Positions 1-10,557 of a stretch of 64,000 nucleotides of DNA are shown one piece after another. The stretch is from Chimonanthus salicifolius. Lineage: Eukaryota; Streptophyta; Magnoliopsida; Laurales; Calycanthaceae. The position numbers and the translations under genes were made by a program. The stretch lies in contig CM023532.1 in the NCBI GenBank assembly GCA_013350335.1, positions 89,035,383 to 89,099,382 on the forward strand. The letters run 5' to 3'. The notes below the pieces were generated by a model. That model had not been told where the DNA came from. It was given only the letters and a program-made list of their open reading frames with translations, and did not search any database. Numbering within the stretch: the stretch's first letter is position 1; each line of letters begins with the position of its first letter.

Positions 1-540
1 TTGATTTAAAAATTTCGGGCCATTGCATTTCTTGTCCTCCATGATCCATAAAAATCTAGGGTTTGGCCATACAAGGGCAAAACCATGATCTATGATCATT
101 CTCTATTGTTTATATTGAACATGCATGAGGTCCTTACGCTTGTCAAGATTAGGGTTCGGCCATGCAAGGGCCGAACCATTATCCTTGATCATTTTCATGC
201 TTAATCATGCATGCATACATATTGTCCTTAATGGTCTTCATTCCTAGAATCTATCTCACCCATTAGGGTTTTGTCCATCCAAATATTTTAACCATTACAT
301 TGATATTTCTTTGAGGTATTTTAAATCGATGGTCTATAATATTTTGGCCAACTCTCCAATCCAAGATGGAACCCCATGGTTTCGGCCATTCCATAGCCGA
401 AACCATGGTTCCCTTAACCTCCTTTTAATTTATAAACCTTGTTAAGCAATACTTACCGATTCCGCTACTCCTCCATTTTCTTTCGTTCCTCCTTACTCCT
501 CTGATCTTCTCTTTCCTTAGTCTTTTCTTTCTCCTCCTTG
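1..540 (-). mobile_element. Inverted fragment of a family-1 LTR
   Basis: Read on the minus strand, this stretch follows the order of the element A 3' LTR around 7100-7540: a purine-rich run, then the conserved step ending in CGGAATCGGTAAGTAT, then the paired motif with TTCGGCCA arms (about 152-177 and 390-413). On the plus strand it switches abruptly at about 540 to forward-oriented LTR sequence starting ACGCCCTACTTCT. It is therefore an LTR piece in the wrong orientation relative to its neighbour, not a continuous LTR. It holds no coding sequence. Its outer edge lies outside the window. Confidence 0.75.
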
Positions 541-1030
541 ACGCCCTACTTCTATCTTAGATGATGACACAAGAAATGGACAAAACGAAGGACGTGATCG
601 AGCCAAGCTTAGGAGCTTGGAGGAGCTATATTGAATTATTTAAGTTTATTCATGGATATGTAATTTGAGTACTTAGCTTGTTGGACTAAAATAATTTAGA
701 CTACTTGCTATGGTTTGGACTTTTATTTTGGACATTTTAATTTGAGGTAATTATCATTAAGTGATGTACTTCCTTGTTATTTAATAATTGGTAGGATAGA
801 ATTCAATTATAATTCCACATTAAGTTTACATTCCGCAAGCTTAACTTATTATGTGTGAACCGTTCTCGTGGACTTAGTTCCACGCACACGTAGGGTTGGC
901 CAGTTAAGGGCCGGGCTTTGGAAGCTCGGACTTAGGTCGCGTCGTGACTTCCCGCTCTCTTGTCACTCTTTATTTCAAAAAAAAATAGACTCTGATTTTT
1001 CAGCATAGTGAAAAGGGTCAGGGCGTTACA
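541..1030 (+). repeat. 5' LTR of element A, 3' portion only
   Basis: This is the final ~490 bp of a family-1 LTR. It matches the end of LTR I (58383-58563) and carries the block shared by all LTRs here: CTACTTCTA..TAGATGATGACACA, the GTGAACCGTTCTCGTGGAC stretch, the hairpin at 902-937, an A-rich run at ~977 and the terminal GGGCGTTACA. The upstream U3 part is replaced by the inverted fragment at 1-540. The terminus at 1030 is set by the PBS starting 2 bases later. Confidence 0.88.
902..937 (+). other. Conserved hairpin near the LTR 3' end (element A copy)
   Basis: The left arm AGTTAAGGGCCGGGCTT and right arm AAGCTCGGACTTAGGT pair across a 2-3 base loop with one bulge and one mismatch. The same hairpin lies at 10418, 14980, 31669, 41936, 43669 and 48708 on the plus strand and at 15937, 52342 and 58666 on the minus strand. 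Several pairs change in a compensatory way between copies, so an RNA structure in the R/U5 part of the transcript is plausible; its function is unknown. Confidence 0.6.
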
Positions 1031-1032
1031 GT

Positions 1033-1044
1033 TGGTATCAGAAC
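1033..1044 (+). other. Primer-binding site, element A
   Basis: TGGTATCAGAAC starts 2 bases after the LTR end at 1030. It differs by one base from TGGTATCAGAGC, the usual plant PBS complementary to the 3' end of initiator-Met tRNA, which primes minus-strand synthesis. Confidence 0.88.
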
Positions 1045-1499
1045 GAAACCGGAAGAATGAATCTTTCGAAGTAAGATTAAGACGGTATCATTTCTCACTG
1101 ACAGATAAGAATTCCAACTGACTGACTCTTCGGAATCCGCTGCACGGGGGCCGGATTAATTTACTTCGTTAGACTCAGACTGAAGCATTCAATCTGAGAG
1201 CAACATTTGACAAAAAAAGAATGATAGCAAGGGAAGGACAGTCACTATAAATTGGATTTATCAAACGTAGCAAGATAGGACATATTCCCCCGAAAATGAG
1301 AAACAGTGATGGATTTATCAAAAATCGCAAAATAGGAGACATTTCCCCGATTTCCCCAAATTGAAAAAAAACACTTGATACTTAGGAAGTTTTTCCCCCA
1401 AAACTAAGTGTGCTTATTTGGCAATTTTCCCCTAAAAATACGTTAACACAAACTTTACAATGAAACTAAGTCAACGATGTTTTTCAATGACTTAGGAAA
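1045..1499 (+). other. Leader between PBS and gag, element A
   Basis: This is an untranslated leader with no credible coding region. It contains GACTC-TTCG-GAATC at 1124-1137, a decayed copy of a UUCG-loop hairpin that is perfect in elements B and E. The rest is A-rich with repeated runs of CCCC/AAAA that also occur in the leaders of B, E and F. There is no accessory ORF here, unlike in E and F. Confidence 0.6.
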
Positions 1500-2590
1500 A
1501 TGCCTCAGAGAAGAAGAACCTGACAAAACCATGTGGAGGAAAAGGTGCAGCAACCCCAACAAGAGGAGGTGCAGTCACCTTATCAAGAGGAGGAACAAAT
1601 AGTATGAACATACCCGGAGTACCTCCCGAGCTACAAAACTTGGTCCAAGCGGTGGTCACTTCTGTTCTTCAATAGCACATGAACGAAAATGCAACCACCA
1701 GCAAGGCCAATGACCGGAGGATGGTCAAGGTTTCCAGCAGCGCCCCCTTACTTCAAAGGGAAAGATGGGCCTGTAACTGGCTAAGGAAAATTACTCAAAT
1801 CTTGACACTACTAAAGATCTCGAGTCATGAAGATAAGATATTACTGGCTACCTCACAACTGATTGACGATGCCGGCAAATGGTGGGAGGTGATAGAGCGA
1901 CAGCGGGCTCTCATAGCAGAAGGACAGAGGACTGCAATGACGTGGGAGTAGTTCTCAGCTATATTTTTGGACCACTACTTCCCAGAGGAAGAGCATGAGC
2001 ACCACACTCAAGAGTTCCTATCTTTGGTGCAAAGCACCATGACTGTGGCGGAGTACCACCAGGAGATCCTCCGCCTATCTTGCTATGCCTTATATATGGT
2101 GGACACAGAGTACTGAAGGGCTCGCAAGTTTGAGCGGGGCCTTCGACCGAGCATTAGGGCCAAGGTGACCATCTTCAAGGCACCTACACTGGCAGACGTA
2201 GTTAGTAGAGCCACTATAGCAGAGAAGGAGATGGTCGAGACAGTGCGGTTTGTGGACAACCGCCGGGGCCAGAGTGGGGGAGGTACATTTCGTCCCAACA
2301 AGAGGTTTCGACCTAACCTTGGGAGACCCTCACCTTCCACTGGGTCAACAGGGAGCTTTCGTCCCAACCAGCCCTCCCCATTCGCATGAGTCTCTCAGGT
2401 CCCCCGAGGTGTGAATACCTGTTACCAGTGTGGCCAACAGGGCCACCTCAAGAAGGAATGTCCACAGAACAACAGACCCTCTCACTCTAGGGGTTCCTTT
2501 CGGCCTCCATCCATTCACGAGGAACCAGGGCATACAACCAAACGGGACAGGCGCCTAACCCTACTGGATCTGGACGGCTGTATACCTTAG
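1500..2590 (+). pseudogene. gag: gag (capsid and nucleocapsid), element A
   Basis: Gag forms the cytoplasmic virus-like particle and packages element RNA. The start codon at 1500 corresponds to the Met-Pro start of element B gag at 10952; the eighth codon is already a stop (TGA where B has CGA). The capsid region (retrotransposon gag family) is recognisable at 1679-2160: QILTLLKISSHEDKILLATS, the D-DAGKWWEV segment and TAMTWE. An in-frame TAG follows at ~1948 and a TGA at ~2114. The C-terminal zinc knuckle at 2420-2461 is intact, with the pattern C-X2-C-X4-H-X4-C. Between them lies a Gly/Pro/Arg/Asn-rich linker (2290-2390). The gene is broken by multiple stops and frame changes, but the family assignment is secure from the paralogues. 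Confidence 0.88.
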
Positions 2591-2991
2591 CTCTTCTAGC
2601 AGCAGTGGATCACTCCGTGATTCAAGGTATGGCCATAGTTGGTAGTTCCTATGCCTTTGCATTATTTTATTCTGGCGCATCCCACTCATTTGTATCTGCT
2701 ACGGGCACCTTAGTACAAAAATTGTCCTCATCACTTACTATTGTATCCCCCGTCAGAGACACATCATTGGGACTTATATGCACAGTAGTGAACACTGAAC
2801 TCGCTGGATTCAGATTTGAGTTCAACTATTTGGTACTCGATATGACTGAGTACGACATCCTCTTTGGTATGGACTGGTTGGCTAGCTTTCAGGCCAACAT
2901 TGATTGCCATCTCCGCAGGGTGATATTTTGGTCACCCGAGAGAAAACGGTATGTGGTGCATGCTGACAGACAGAGCATCCCTATGACCTGA
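2591..2991 (+). pseudogene. pol: Aspartic protease domain, element A
   Basis: Retropepsin-type protease that would process Gag-Pol. The segment ALFYSGASHSF (near 2663) aligns with ALFDSGASHSF of element E, so the catalytic aspartate is replaced by tyrosine and the enzyme would be inactive. Downstream are the flap-like region and the conserved MTEYDILFGMDWL segment ending the domain (~2842-2880). The reading frame from 2605 stays open for 128 codons and stops at 2989 (TGA), inside the linker to RT. Confidence 0.85.
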
Positions 2992-3960
2992 AGACTGCAT
3001 GAAGAACTAAACCACCTGGTATTGAATAGCATCAGATTAGATAAGGCACCAGTGGTTGAGCTTCCGGCGGTAATGACAGACTACGCGGAGGTATTCCCAA
3101 CAGAGCTCCTTGGCTGACCACCCAAGAGGGAGATTGACTTTGAGATCAAGTTATATCCTAGCACTGCTCCAGTGTCATTGCCACATTACAGTATGGTCCC
3201 AGCTGAGATGTCCGAGCTAAAGAAGCAGATTGATGAGCTGCTCAGACTGGGATTCATCCGGAACAACAAATTGTCCTGGGGAGCCCTGGTATTATTTGTG
3301 AAGAAGAAGGACGGTACACTTCGGATGTGTGTGGACTACAAAAAATTGAACCAACTGATTGTCAGGAACAAGTACCCTCTACCCAATATCGATGATTTAT
3401 TTAATCAACTTAGGGGTTCCACTCACTTCTCTAAGATTGATCTGATGTCCGGTTACCATCAAATCCGGGTTAGGGAGGAGGACATAGAGAAGACAGCTTT
3501 CTGGACACAGAATGGTCTATATGAGTATGTAGTCATGCCGTTTGGACTTACAAATGCACCGGCTGTGTTCATGGATTTGATGAACAGGATCTTCTGTCCT
3601 TACTTGGACCAGTTTGTGATTGGATTTATTGATGACATCCTGATCTATTCCAAAAGTCAGGAGGAACATGCTGAACACCTGCGGAAAGTCCTGGACACCC
3701 TGAGGAAGAACCAGTTGTATGCGAAAGCCAGCAAGTGTGAATTCTGGCTATCTGAGGTCAACTTCTTGGGGCATATTATATCAGCAGAAGGTATAGCCAT
3801 GGACCCGGCTAAAGTGGCGGCAGTGAGAGAATGGAAAGCACCGACAAATGTGACCGCGATTCTCAGCTTTCTGGGATTGGCAGGTTACTATCGGAAATTC
3901 ATCATGGACTTCTCCAAGATTGCATCTCCACTTACCCGACTCACTCAGAAAAAGGGTTAA
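2992..3960 (+). pseudogene. pol: Reverse transcriptase, element A
   Basis: Copies element RNA to DNA. The open part 3172-3960 (262 codons) has the Ty3/gypsy RT motifs in order: [16 protein letters not shown] (~res 41-56), [11 protein letters not shown] with its catalytic Asp (~88-98), MPFGLTNAP (~122-130), the FIDDILIYS active site with two Asp (res 154-155), and the connection region [11 protein letters not shown]. The part 2992-3171 carries the PR-RT linker and has a TGA at ~3115. The frame is lost at 3958 after LTQKKG; the next domain is in another frame, one base having been gained in an A-run relative to element B. Confidence 0.92.
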
Positions 3961-4635
3961 ATTTGAGTGGTCAGATGTGTGCAACCGGAGATTTGAGGAG
4001 CTAAAGGAGAGGCTTACAACTACTCCTATTCTGATTTTGCCGGAAAGACGCAAGGGCTATGAGGTACATTGTGATGCTTTAGGAGAGGGACTTGGGTGTG
4101 CTCTCAGTCAAAGTCGTCGTGTGGTGGCTTATGGTTCAAGACAGTTGAAAATTCATGAACGCCTCTATCCCACACATGATCTAGAGCTAGCCACAGTCGT
4201 CTTCGCTCTCAAAAGCTGGAGACACTACCTTTATGGCGAGAAGTTTGAGGTATTTTCAGATCACAAGAGCCTGAAATACTTGTTTGATCGGAAGGAACTC
4301 AACATGAGACAATGCAGACGGATGGAAGATCTACAATATTATGATTTTGCGCTTCGATATCATCCTGGCAAGGCAAACAAAGTGGCGGATGGCCTCATCC
4401 GTATGTCACATGAGACAGTGGCTAGTTTGATCAGGAAGGAATCAGAGATGCTGAATACCATTCGAGAGTTCAACTTGTATATCAAGAACCATGGGAGTAA
4501 GTATAATCTAATCATATGGTCCAACATGATCTCCAAGATTGAACAGGAGCAACGGACAGATCCAGAGGTGGAGGAGATATGGGCTAAGATGTCTACTGGT
4601 GAGGTTATACCGGAATGGGAGTTACGACCGGGATA
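3958..4635 (+). pseudogene. pol: RNase H domain, element A
   Basis: Degrades the RNA strand of the RNA:DNA hybrid. The frame open from 3920 to 4636 shows the four-acid site of the family: VHCDALGEG (Asp), [19 protein letters not shown] (Glu), [13 protein letters not shown] (Asp) and the KANKVADGLIR segment (Asp), where the usual DALSR has become DGLIR. The C-terminal linker to integrase ends at a TAG (4634) within LRPG. It follows RT directly with a one-base frame change, as expected for a decayed polyprotein. Confidence 0.9.
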
Positions 4636-5904
4636 GGGTCCTGTGTTCCGAGGTAGGACATATGTGCCTAAGAGCTGCAGAAGATAGTTGTTGATCGAGG
4701 CACACCAAACCAAACTCTTTATCCATCCGGTTAGCACTAAGATGTATCATGATCTGAAGAGGCACTATTGGTGGCATGGACTCAAGAGAGATGTGGCAGA
4801 GTTTGTTGCTCGCTGCCTAACCTGTCAGTAGGTTAAGACGGAACATCAGAAGCCACCAGGGTTACTCAAACCCTTACCAGTGCCAGAGTGGAAATGGGAG
4901 AACATCTCCATGGATTTTGTGATAGGGTTGCCAAGGTCATCAAAGGGCAACGATGCAATATGGGTCGTGGTGGATCGATTGACCAAGCCTGCGCACTTTC
5001 TTCCTATCAAGATGACAGTTTCATCTGAGACCTTGGGTCGACAGTACATCCGGGATATCATCAGACTACATGGTATTCCCAGGACTATTGTGTCCGACAG
5101 AGATCGCCAATTCACCGGCAGAATGTGGCAGAGCATGAAGTCAGCCATGGGGACAGATCTATTGACTAGCACAGTATTCCATCCACAGACTGATGTACAG
5201 TCGGAGAGGACGATACAGACATTGGAGGATATGCCGAGAGCATGTATGCTAGACTTCAAGGGTGGATGGGAGGATAACTTGCCGCTGGTGGAGTTCTCTT
5301 ACAACAACAGTTACCAGGCAAGCCTCAAGATGGCTCCATTCGAGGCCTTGTATGGTTGACCATGTAGATCACCAGTGTGTTGGACAGAAGCCAATGAGCC
5401 TGCACTTATTGGACCTGAGCTAGTTGCAGAGACTACGGCGCAAATTACGTTGATACGACAACACCTACTTACTGCACAGAGTCGTCAGAAGAGCTACGCT
5501 GCAAAGACGAGAAGGTTCCTTGAGTTTGAGGTGGGAGACTTGGTGTTCTTGAAAGTCTCGCCACGAAAGGGACACATAAGATTCGGGAAGAAAGGGAAAC
5601 TGTCGCTGATTTGTGGGGCCGTTTCCAATCCACAGTTATCATCTTTGCACGATGTGTTCCATGTGTCCATATTGAGGAAATATAACCTGATCCTTCATAC
5701 GTGTTGAACGTGCAAGATGTGGCTGTGCAAAGCGACGTAACATATGTGGAGAAGCCGGTCAGAGTGATCGAGAAAGAACAAAGAGTACTACGGAGCTGCG
5801 CCATTTAGTTCATCAAGGTGGTATGGGATTGACATGGTAATAAGGAGGCCACTTAGGAACTTGAATCGGAAATGAGAACAGCTCATCCGGAGCTTTTTCT
5901 ATAA
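4636..5904 (+). pseudogene. pol: Integrase with chromodomain-like tail, element A
   Basis: Inserts the DNA copy into the genome. The N-terminal HHCC zinc domain is visible around 4700-4830 (TKMYHDLKRHYWWHGLKRD, then C-LTC) but has TAG stops at ~4685 and ~4829. The catalytic core 4880-5359 is open: D12 in SMDFVIGLPRS, D73 in VSDRDRQF and E109 in QSERTIQ of that ORF, which gives D,D(35)E spacing. A TGA ends it at ~5357. The C-terminal part 5375-5904 contains FEVGDLVFLKVSPRKGHI and a decayed GPY/F and chromodomain region with a deletion (compare element E 26526-26900). The natural end is the TAA at 5902-5904, shared in position with the other elements. Confidence 0.9.
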
Positions 5905-5949
5905 GACGTTTGAAACCCTACTTCGCTCGACTTTTGGGACGAAAATTTC

Positions 5950-5964
5950 AAAAGAGGGTAATAT
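5950..5964 (+). other. Polypurine tract, element A
   Basis: AAAAGAGGG (5950-5958) lies just before the 3' LTR start at 5965, the normal place for the plus-strand primer. The same tract precedes the 3' LTRs of B (23591), F (35976) and E (minus strand, 26469-26478). Confidence 0.85.
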
Positions 5965-7544
5965 TGTAATAGCCCAGATTTTTAAGACAATAAATATATT
6001 GGTTATGATCTGATTTAATTGTGAAAAATTAAGAGTTATAGATGGAGTGGATGTTAGATAGATCAAAGTTGGGGCAATGGCCCAAGTATGGTCTAATGGA
6101 CCATGGATTGGATTATTTCCAATTAATTGGGTCAATGATGGTCAATTGGGTCAAATGCCCAATTGGGACCCAATGGGTCAAGATGGATTGAGCATTAGGG
6201 TAAATGGGTAAGAAATGGATTTAATTGGGTCATGGACCCAATTGTGATCAAAGGTATGGGGTCCACCTCATCAAGGTGAGGTGGCAAGTGTAGGAGTGGA
6301 AATCCAAGTGGCACAGCCAAGTGGGACACAACTCCACCTCATCAAGTGAGGTGGAGTTGTGGACCAAGACACATGTGGGGCCGACCACCATGGGTGAGTT
6401 ATAGATGAATTAAAGTGAATCAAGTGAAATAAGTGGAATTAAATTATTTAATTGAATCACCTAAGGTAGATATAAATGATTGAGGTGGGAAATGAGTTGC
6501 ATTAAATGGAGTGAGTCTAATGGAGAGTGAGTCACATAAAAGATCAAAGAGGAAGTGAGTCAAGTGGGTGGTTTCATCTCATGGAAACTACTCCACCAAA
6601 ACTGTTGGGGTGAGGGTGGTGTGTGCCATGTGGAGGGCATGCACCCCCTTGGCTAGACAAAGAGCTAAGGTGGAGGGCATACATTGGTCAAAGGAGAGGT
6701 GGTGGTTCCATCTCATGGAAACCACCAAACCACAAGAGGAAACCAAGCCAAAACCGTTAGGGATGGGAGTGGTATGTGCCATGTGGAGGGCATGCACTTC
6801 CTTGTTTGGTCAATGGGCTCATGGGAAAGACTTCACATTGATGAGGGTTGAGTCTAACCCAAGGAAACCCTAGACAATATGGAAAAGAGACTTTTGATCT
6901 CATTCATCTCATCTCACTCTCTCCCTCTCTCTCTTGGCCGATCCCCCCCTCAAGACAAGAAACACTTAGAGCATTTTTCATCTCAAGCTTGGCCGACCAC
7001 TCTCATAGAACAAAGGTGAGAACACTTAGAGCTTTCTATCTCAAATCCCCTCCCTCTCTCCCTCTCTCAACCTACACTTCTTGGCCGAACCATTCTTAGA
7101 GATTTTATCTTAATCAAGCTCACTCTTGGCCGAAGATCAAGGAGGAAGAAAGAAGAAAGACTAAGGAAAGACAAGAGCGGAGAAGCAAAAGAAAACGGAG
7201 GAGTCGCGGAATCGGTAAGTATCACTTGACAAGATTTTATTAATTTGAAGGAGTTAAAGGAAACCATGGAATTCCATTTTTGGATTGGAGAGTTGGCCAA
7301 AATATTATGAGCCATGGATTTAAAATCCATCCAAGAAATGAGATAGAAAGAGGACAAAACCCTAATCTTGCTAAGGGGTAAGATAGGTTATGTAAATAAG
7401 GACTATTAAGGACAATATGTATGCATGCATGGCTTAAGCATGAAGAATGGTCAAGATCATGGTTCTGCCCTTGCATGGCCAAACCCTAATTTTATTATGG
7501 CTAAGGACCTTATGCATATCCCATGTAAGGAATGGTGAATGATC
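5965..7544 (+). repeat. 3' LTR of element A, truncated by insertion of element B
   Basis: The LTR begins TGTAATAGCCC directly after the polypurine tract. The U3 part shows many GGGTC/GACCC-type repeats (~6110-6260), the CCACCTCA..TGAGGTGG inverted repeat (~6333), a stretch with duplicated segments (~6560-6840, including GTGTGCCATGTGGAGGGCAT twice) and a CT-rich run at ~6900-7080. It is interrupted at 7545 by the first base of the element B 5' LTR. ORFs in it are not protein genes. Confidence 0.85.
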
Positions 7545-10543
7545 TGTAACACTTTGGAATTCCATGTTATCAATATTTACTGAATTTGCCATTTTAATTG
7601 TGAATTAACGGATATGAACCTTAGATGGGTAAGGTGTTGGGTCAATGGCCCAATTAGGACCCAACGGTTATGTTATAAGGTCCAATTTAAATTAAATGGG
7701 GCTGAATTAAAATGGATGGCAATATGGTAATTAAGTAGAAATAATAGATCATGGGTTCGGCCATGGTGTATGGTCGAACCCCATGGGGAATGATTTATGG
7801 TTTTAATGTATGAAGGTTTAGACTAATGGAATGATAGCCATGGATGAGGATGACACACACACGCATACACAAAATGAAGGAGTGATATTCGCACAAGGTT
7901 TGTCCTAAATGGGCAACACACCTAGATGAGTTGGGATTAGGCAATGACATCTGATTGCTTAATCCAAATAAAGAAGATGTCCAAATAAAGAAGGTTGCTT
8001 GGCCGCATATGAGATATGCGCATGATGTGCTAGAATCTCTTTAAAAAGAGTCATTTTCCTTGTCAAAGAGTGATATTAGGCAATTGCTAAATTGAAGGGG
8101 AGCTCGGCTATCTTCTACAGATAGATAGGACCGAATGGAAGTATAATAAAAGAGAGGCAGTAGCAAGATAAAGGGGCTCACGGCATGCACAAATCTAAGG
8201 AGGGTATGACGTTGGGAGCTCTGGCAAGAAGGTGTTCTCAGCAGTGTCCAGAGAAGGAAAGGGCAGCCAGCAAGTGTGAAAGATCAAATAGAAGGAAGAA
8301 TACATAGAAAGAGGCTAAGGAAGAAAAGGATCGGAAGAACGAGTCAGAGCGAAAGAAAACCTGAGGAGTCACAGAACCGGTAAGTATTTTGATAATTTTG
8401 TTTAAAGAAAGGAACCATAGGGTTCGGCCATGGTGTATGGCCGAACCCCATGGAAGGAAATTTGATGATTATGGTATTTTTAATGGAAAGGAGGAAACAT
8501 AGGTTTCAGCCCTAGTGCATGGCCGAACCCCATGAAAGAATATTGGGTAATTTTAAATGGAGTTTGAAGGGTAAAAATCATAAGCTTACACATATGATTT
8601 AAAAAGGAATTAATGGACCATAGGGTTCGGCCATGTTGTATGGCCGAACCCCATAGGAGTTTGTTGGAAATGGTATATGATTTTTGGAGGGATGAATACC
8701 ATGAAGGACATTAGTTATTTTAATGGAATTGAAAGATGAAAATCATAGATGTAGGTTTATGATTTTAAAGGGTTTAAATGGAAGGTTGTTGGTGAAGAAC
8801 CTTAGACCATGGGCTTGGCCAAGGGGTATGGCCGAACCCGATAAAGAATTATGGATTTGTATGAATGGCAAGGATGTAAATAAATGATAGACCATGGGTT
8901 CGGCCATGGTGGATGGCCGAATCACATGGGAAATATTTGGTGGACATGGGGTTTTTATGTCACGGTTAAATGATCGTTTATGGAGCAATATTATGGATCG
9001 GTTATGGACTTAATATAGTGATTGGATTAATGGAGAGACAATGATGGAGGTAATGGCAATATTGTAATATAGGCTAAAAACGAAAGATCATGGGTTCGGC
9101 CATGGTGTATGGCCGAACCCCATGAACCATGTTAGTGGGTTATTATTAGCCTAAGCATGTTTTAAAGAATGAAATGGACAGCCATAGATAGAACAATGAC
9201 AATGACGTAAATAAGTGAAAATAATGGACCATGGGTTCGGCCATGGTGTATGGCCGAAACCCCATGGGGAAGGTTTGGTGGGCTTAGATTTTTATCCATG
9301 CTAAATAATTATGGTATAATTGATTAGATGTATGAAAAAAAGGGGTATGATCTTGGAATTTAAATTAATGATCAAAGGACTATAAGAAAGGCACCAAAAT
9401 AAGGAAGTGAGGTCCGACCATGTTGTATGGCCGAACCCCACAAGGTTTTATTTTATGGACTTGGACATTATTGTAAATCAAATGGGACATGGTTTTAATT
9501 GATTGATATATTATAAGGTAACGGGACCTCACAAGGTGTGTACGATCGTGAGCGGTTATCGAACGAAAGTGCAAGGACACATTAGTGGTCTTTGGTAGGA
9601 TTCCACCTCTTTGAAAACCATGGGTTTATGTACAATGTTTTATCTTAATTTGATGCATTTACGCTGTACAAGATATGTTTTCAATTGTGAAGTTTTAATG
9701 CTATGTTTACAATATAAAATAGCATGTGTTTCATTAGCATCTCATGCATGGCATGGGGTGAAGGATATATAACCGGAGGGGCCACACTCTGTCGGGGCGT
9801 ACGAAAAACCTATGTGGGATACCATGATGTGTTTTTCCATCAAGAAGAAATCGGAGGGGCCACACTCCGTCGGGGCGTCCGAAAGACCTATGTGGGGGTA
9901 TTTATATGTACTTGTGATGGGTGGGACTCATTGCATTTGACATCATGACATGACATGGTTTATATGGTTTTTGACATTATGATATTATTATATATGTTTT
10001 GTACTAACCATGTGTTAGCCCTAAATGGAATACCTACTGGGCACATTGTTCTAACGCCCTACTTCTACCCTAGTGGATGATACAGGAAACGAGGGAAACG
10101 GTGAACGCGAAAAGGGCCAAGCATAGGAGCTTGGATGCTTTTGGTTTTTATTTTGATTAAGTTACTCATGGATTTGTAATTTGAGTAATTAGACTTCGGG
10201 CATGTAATAATTTAGATAATTTGCTATGGTTGGATGTTTAGTTGGATAATTATGTTATGTTTAATTACTGATTAAAGACTTGAAGTACTTTGCTATTTAA
10301 AATGGAATAGAATTAGGTTCTATTATAATTCCGCAATTATGATTTTAATCTGCATGTTTATATTGTTATGTGTGAACCGTTGTCCTGAACTTAGTCCATG
10401 CACACATAGGGTTGGCCAGTTAAGGGTCGGACTTTAGAAGTTCGGACTTAGCTCACGTCGTGACGTCCCACTCTCTATCACTCTTTTAAAAAAAAATAGA
10501 CACTGATTTTCGGAAAGCAGAGTGAAAAAGGCGGGGCATTACA
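7545..10543 (+). repeat. 5' LTR of element B (2999 bp)
   Basis: Starts TGTAACACTTTGG and ends GGCATTACA immediately before a PBS. The first ~260 bp match the 3' LTR at 23607 onward. It carries about nine copies of the palindromic motif with TTCGGCCAT/ATGGCCGAA arms (near 7753, 8420, 8500, 8624, 8812, 8896, 9092, 9233, 9412), a two-unit hairpin array (9776-9900) and the conserved 3' hairpin (10418-10453). Segment 7800-8390 contains sequence not obviously shared with the other LTRs. No gene is present. Confidence 0.9.
9776..9900 (+). repeat. Hairpin-repeat array in LTR B
   Basis: Two units with GGAGGGGCCACACTC(T/C)(G) followed by GTCGGGGCGT(A/C)CGAAA and ACCTATGTGGG, separated by a spacer with a CATGATG..CATCAAG-like pair. 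Equivalent arrays occur at the same relative position in every other LTR here, with diverged sequence but conserved inverted-repeat arms. Confidence 0.7.
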
Positions 10544-10545
10544 GT

Positions 10546-10557
10546 TGGTATCAGAGA
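10546..10557 (+). other. Primer-binding site, element B
   Basis: TGGTATCAGAGA begins 2 bases after the LTR end (10543); it matches initiator-Met tRNA complementarity except for the last base. Confidence 0.88.

Larger units (their letters stand above)
541..7544 (+). mobile_element. Element A: decayed Ty3/gypsy chromovirus-type retrotransposon
   Basis: The parts occur in the order partial 5' LTR (541-1030), PBS, leader, Gag, protease, RT, RNase H, integrase, polypurine tract, 3' LTR from 5965. The 3' LTR is cut at 7545 by the start of element B. The internal region is about 4.9 kb, normal for a gag-pol element. Stops and frameshifts in every domain make it non-functional. The gene order (integrase after RNase H) places it in Ty3/gypsy, and the integrase tail resembles chromoviruses. 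All domains have close paralogues in elements B and E of this window, which supports the reading. Confidence 0.92.

Noticed and set aside
1033..1044. tRNA gene
   Set aside because: The PBS is complementary to a tRNA 3' end only; no cloverleaf or A/B boxes surround it, nor is any found elsewhere in the window.
6568..6873. 101-codon ORF with duplicated VVCAMWRACT segments
   Set aside because: It results from a duplicated LTR segment in element A; both strands are open and no paralogue keeps it.
8420..9437. Regularly recurring palindromic repeats as a CRISPR array
   Set aside because: Spacing is irregular (about 80-250 bp), the repeats are within a plant LTR, and no cas genes or array boundaries exist.
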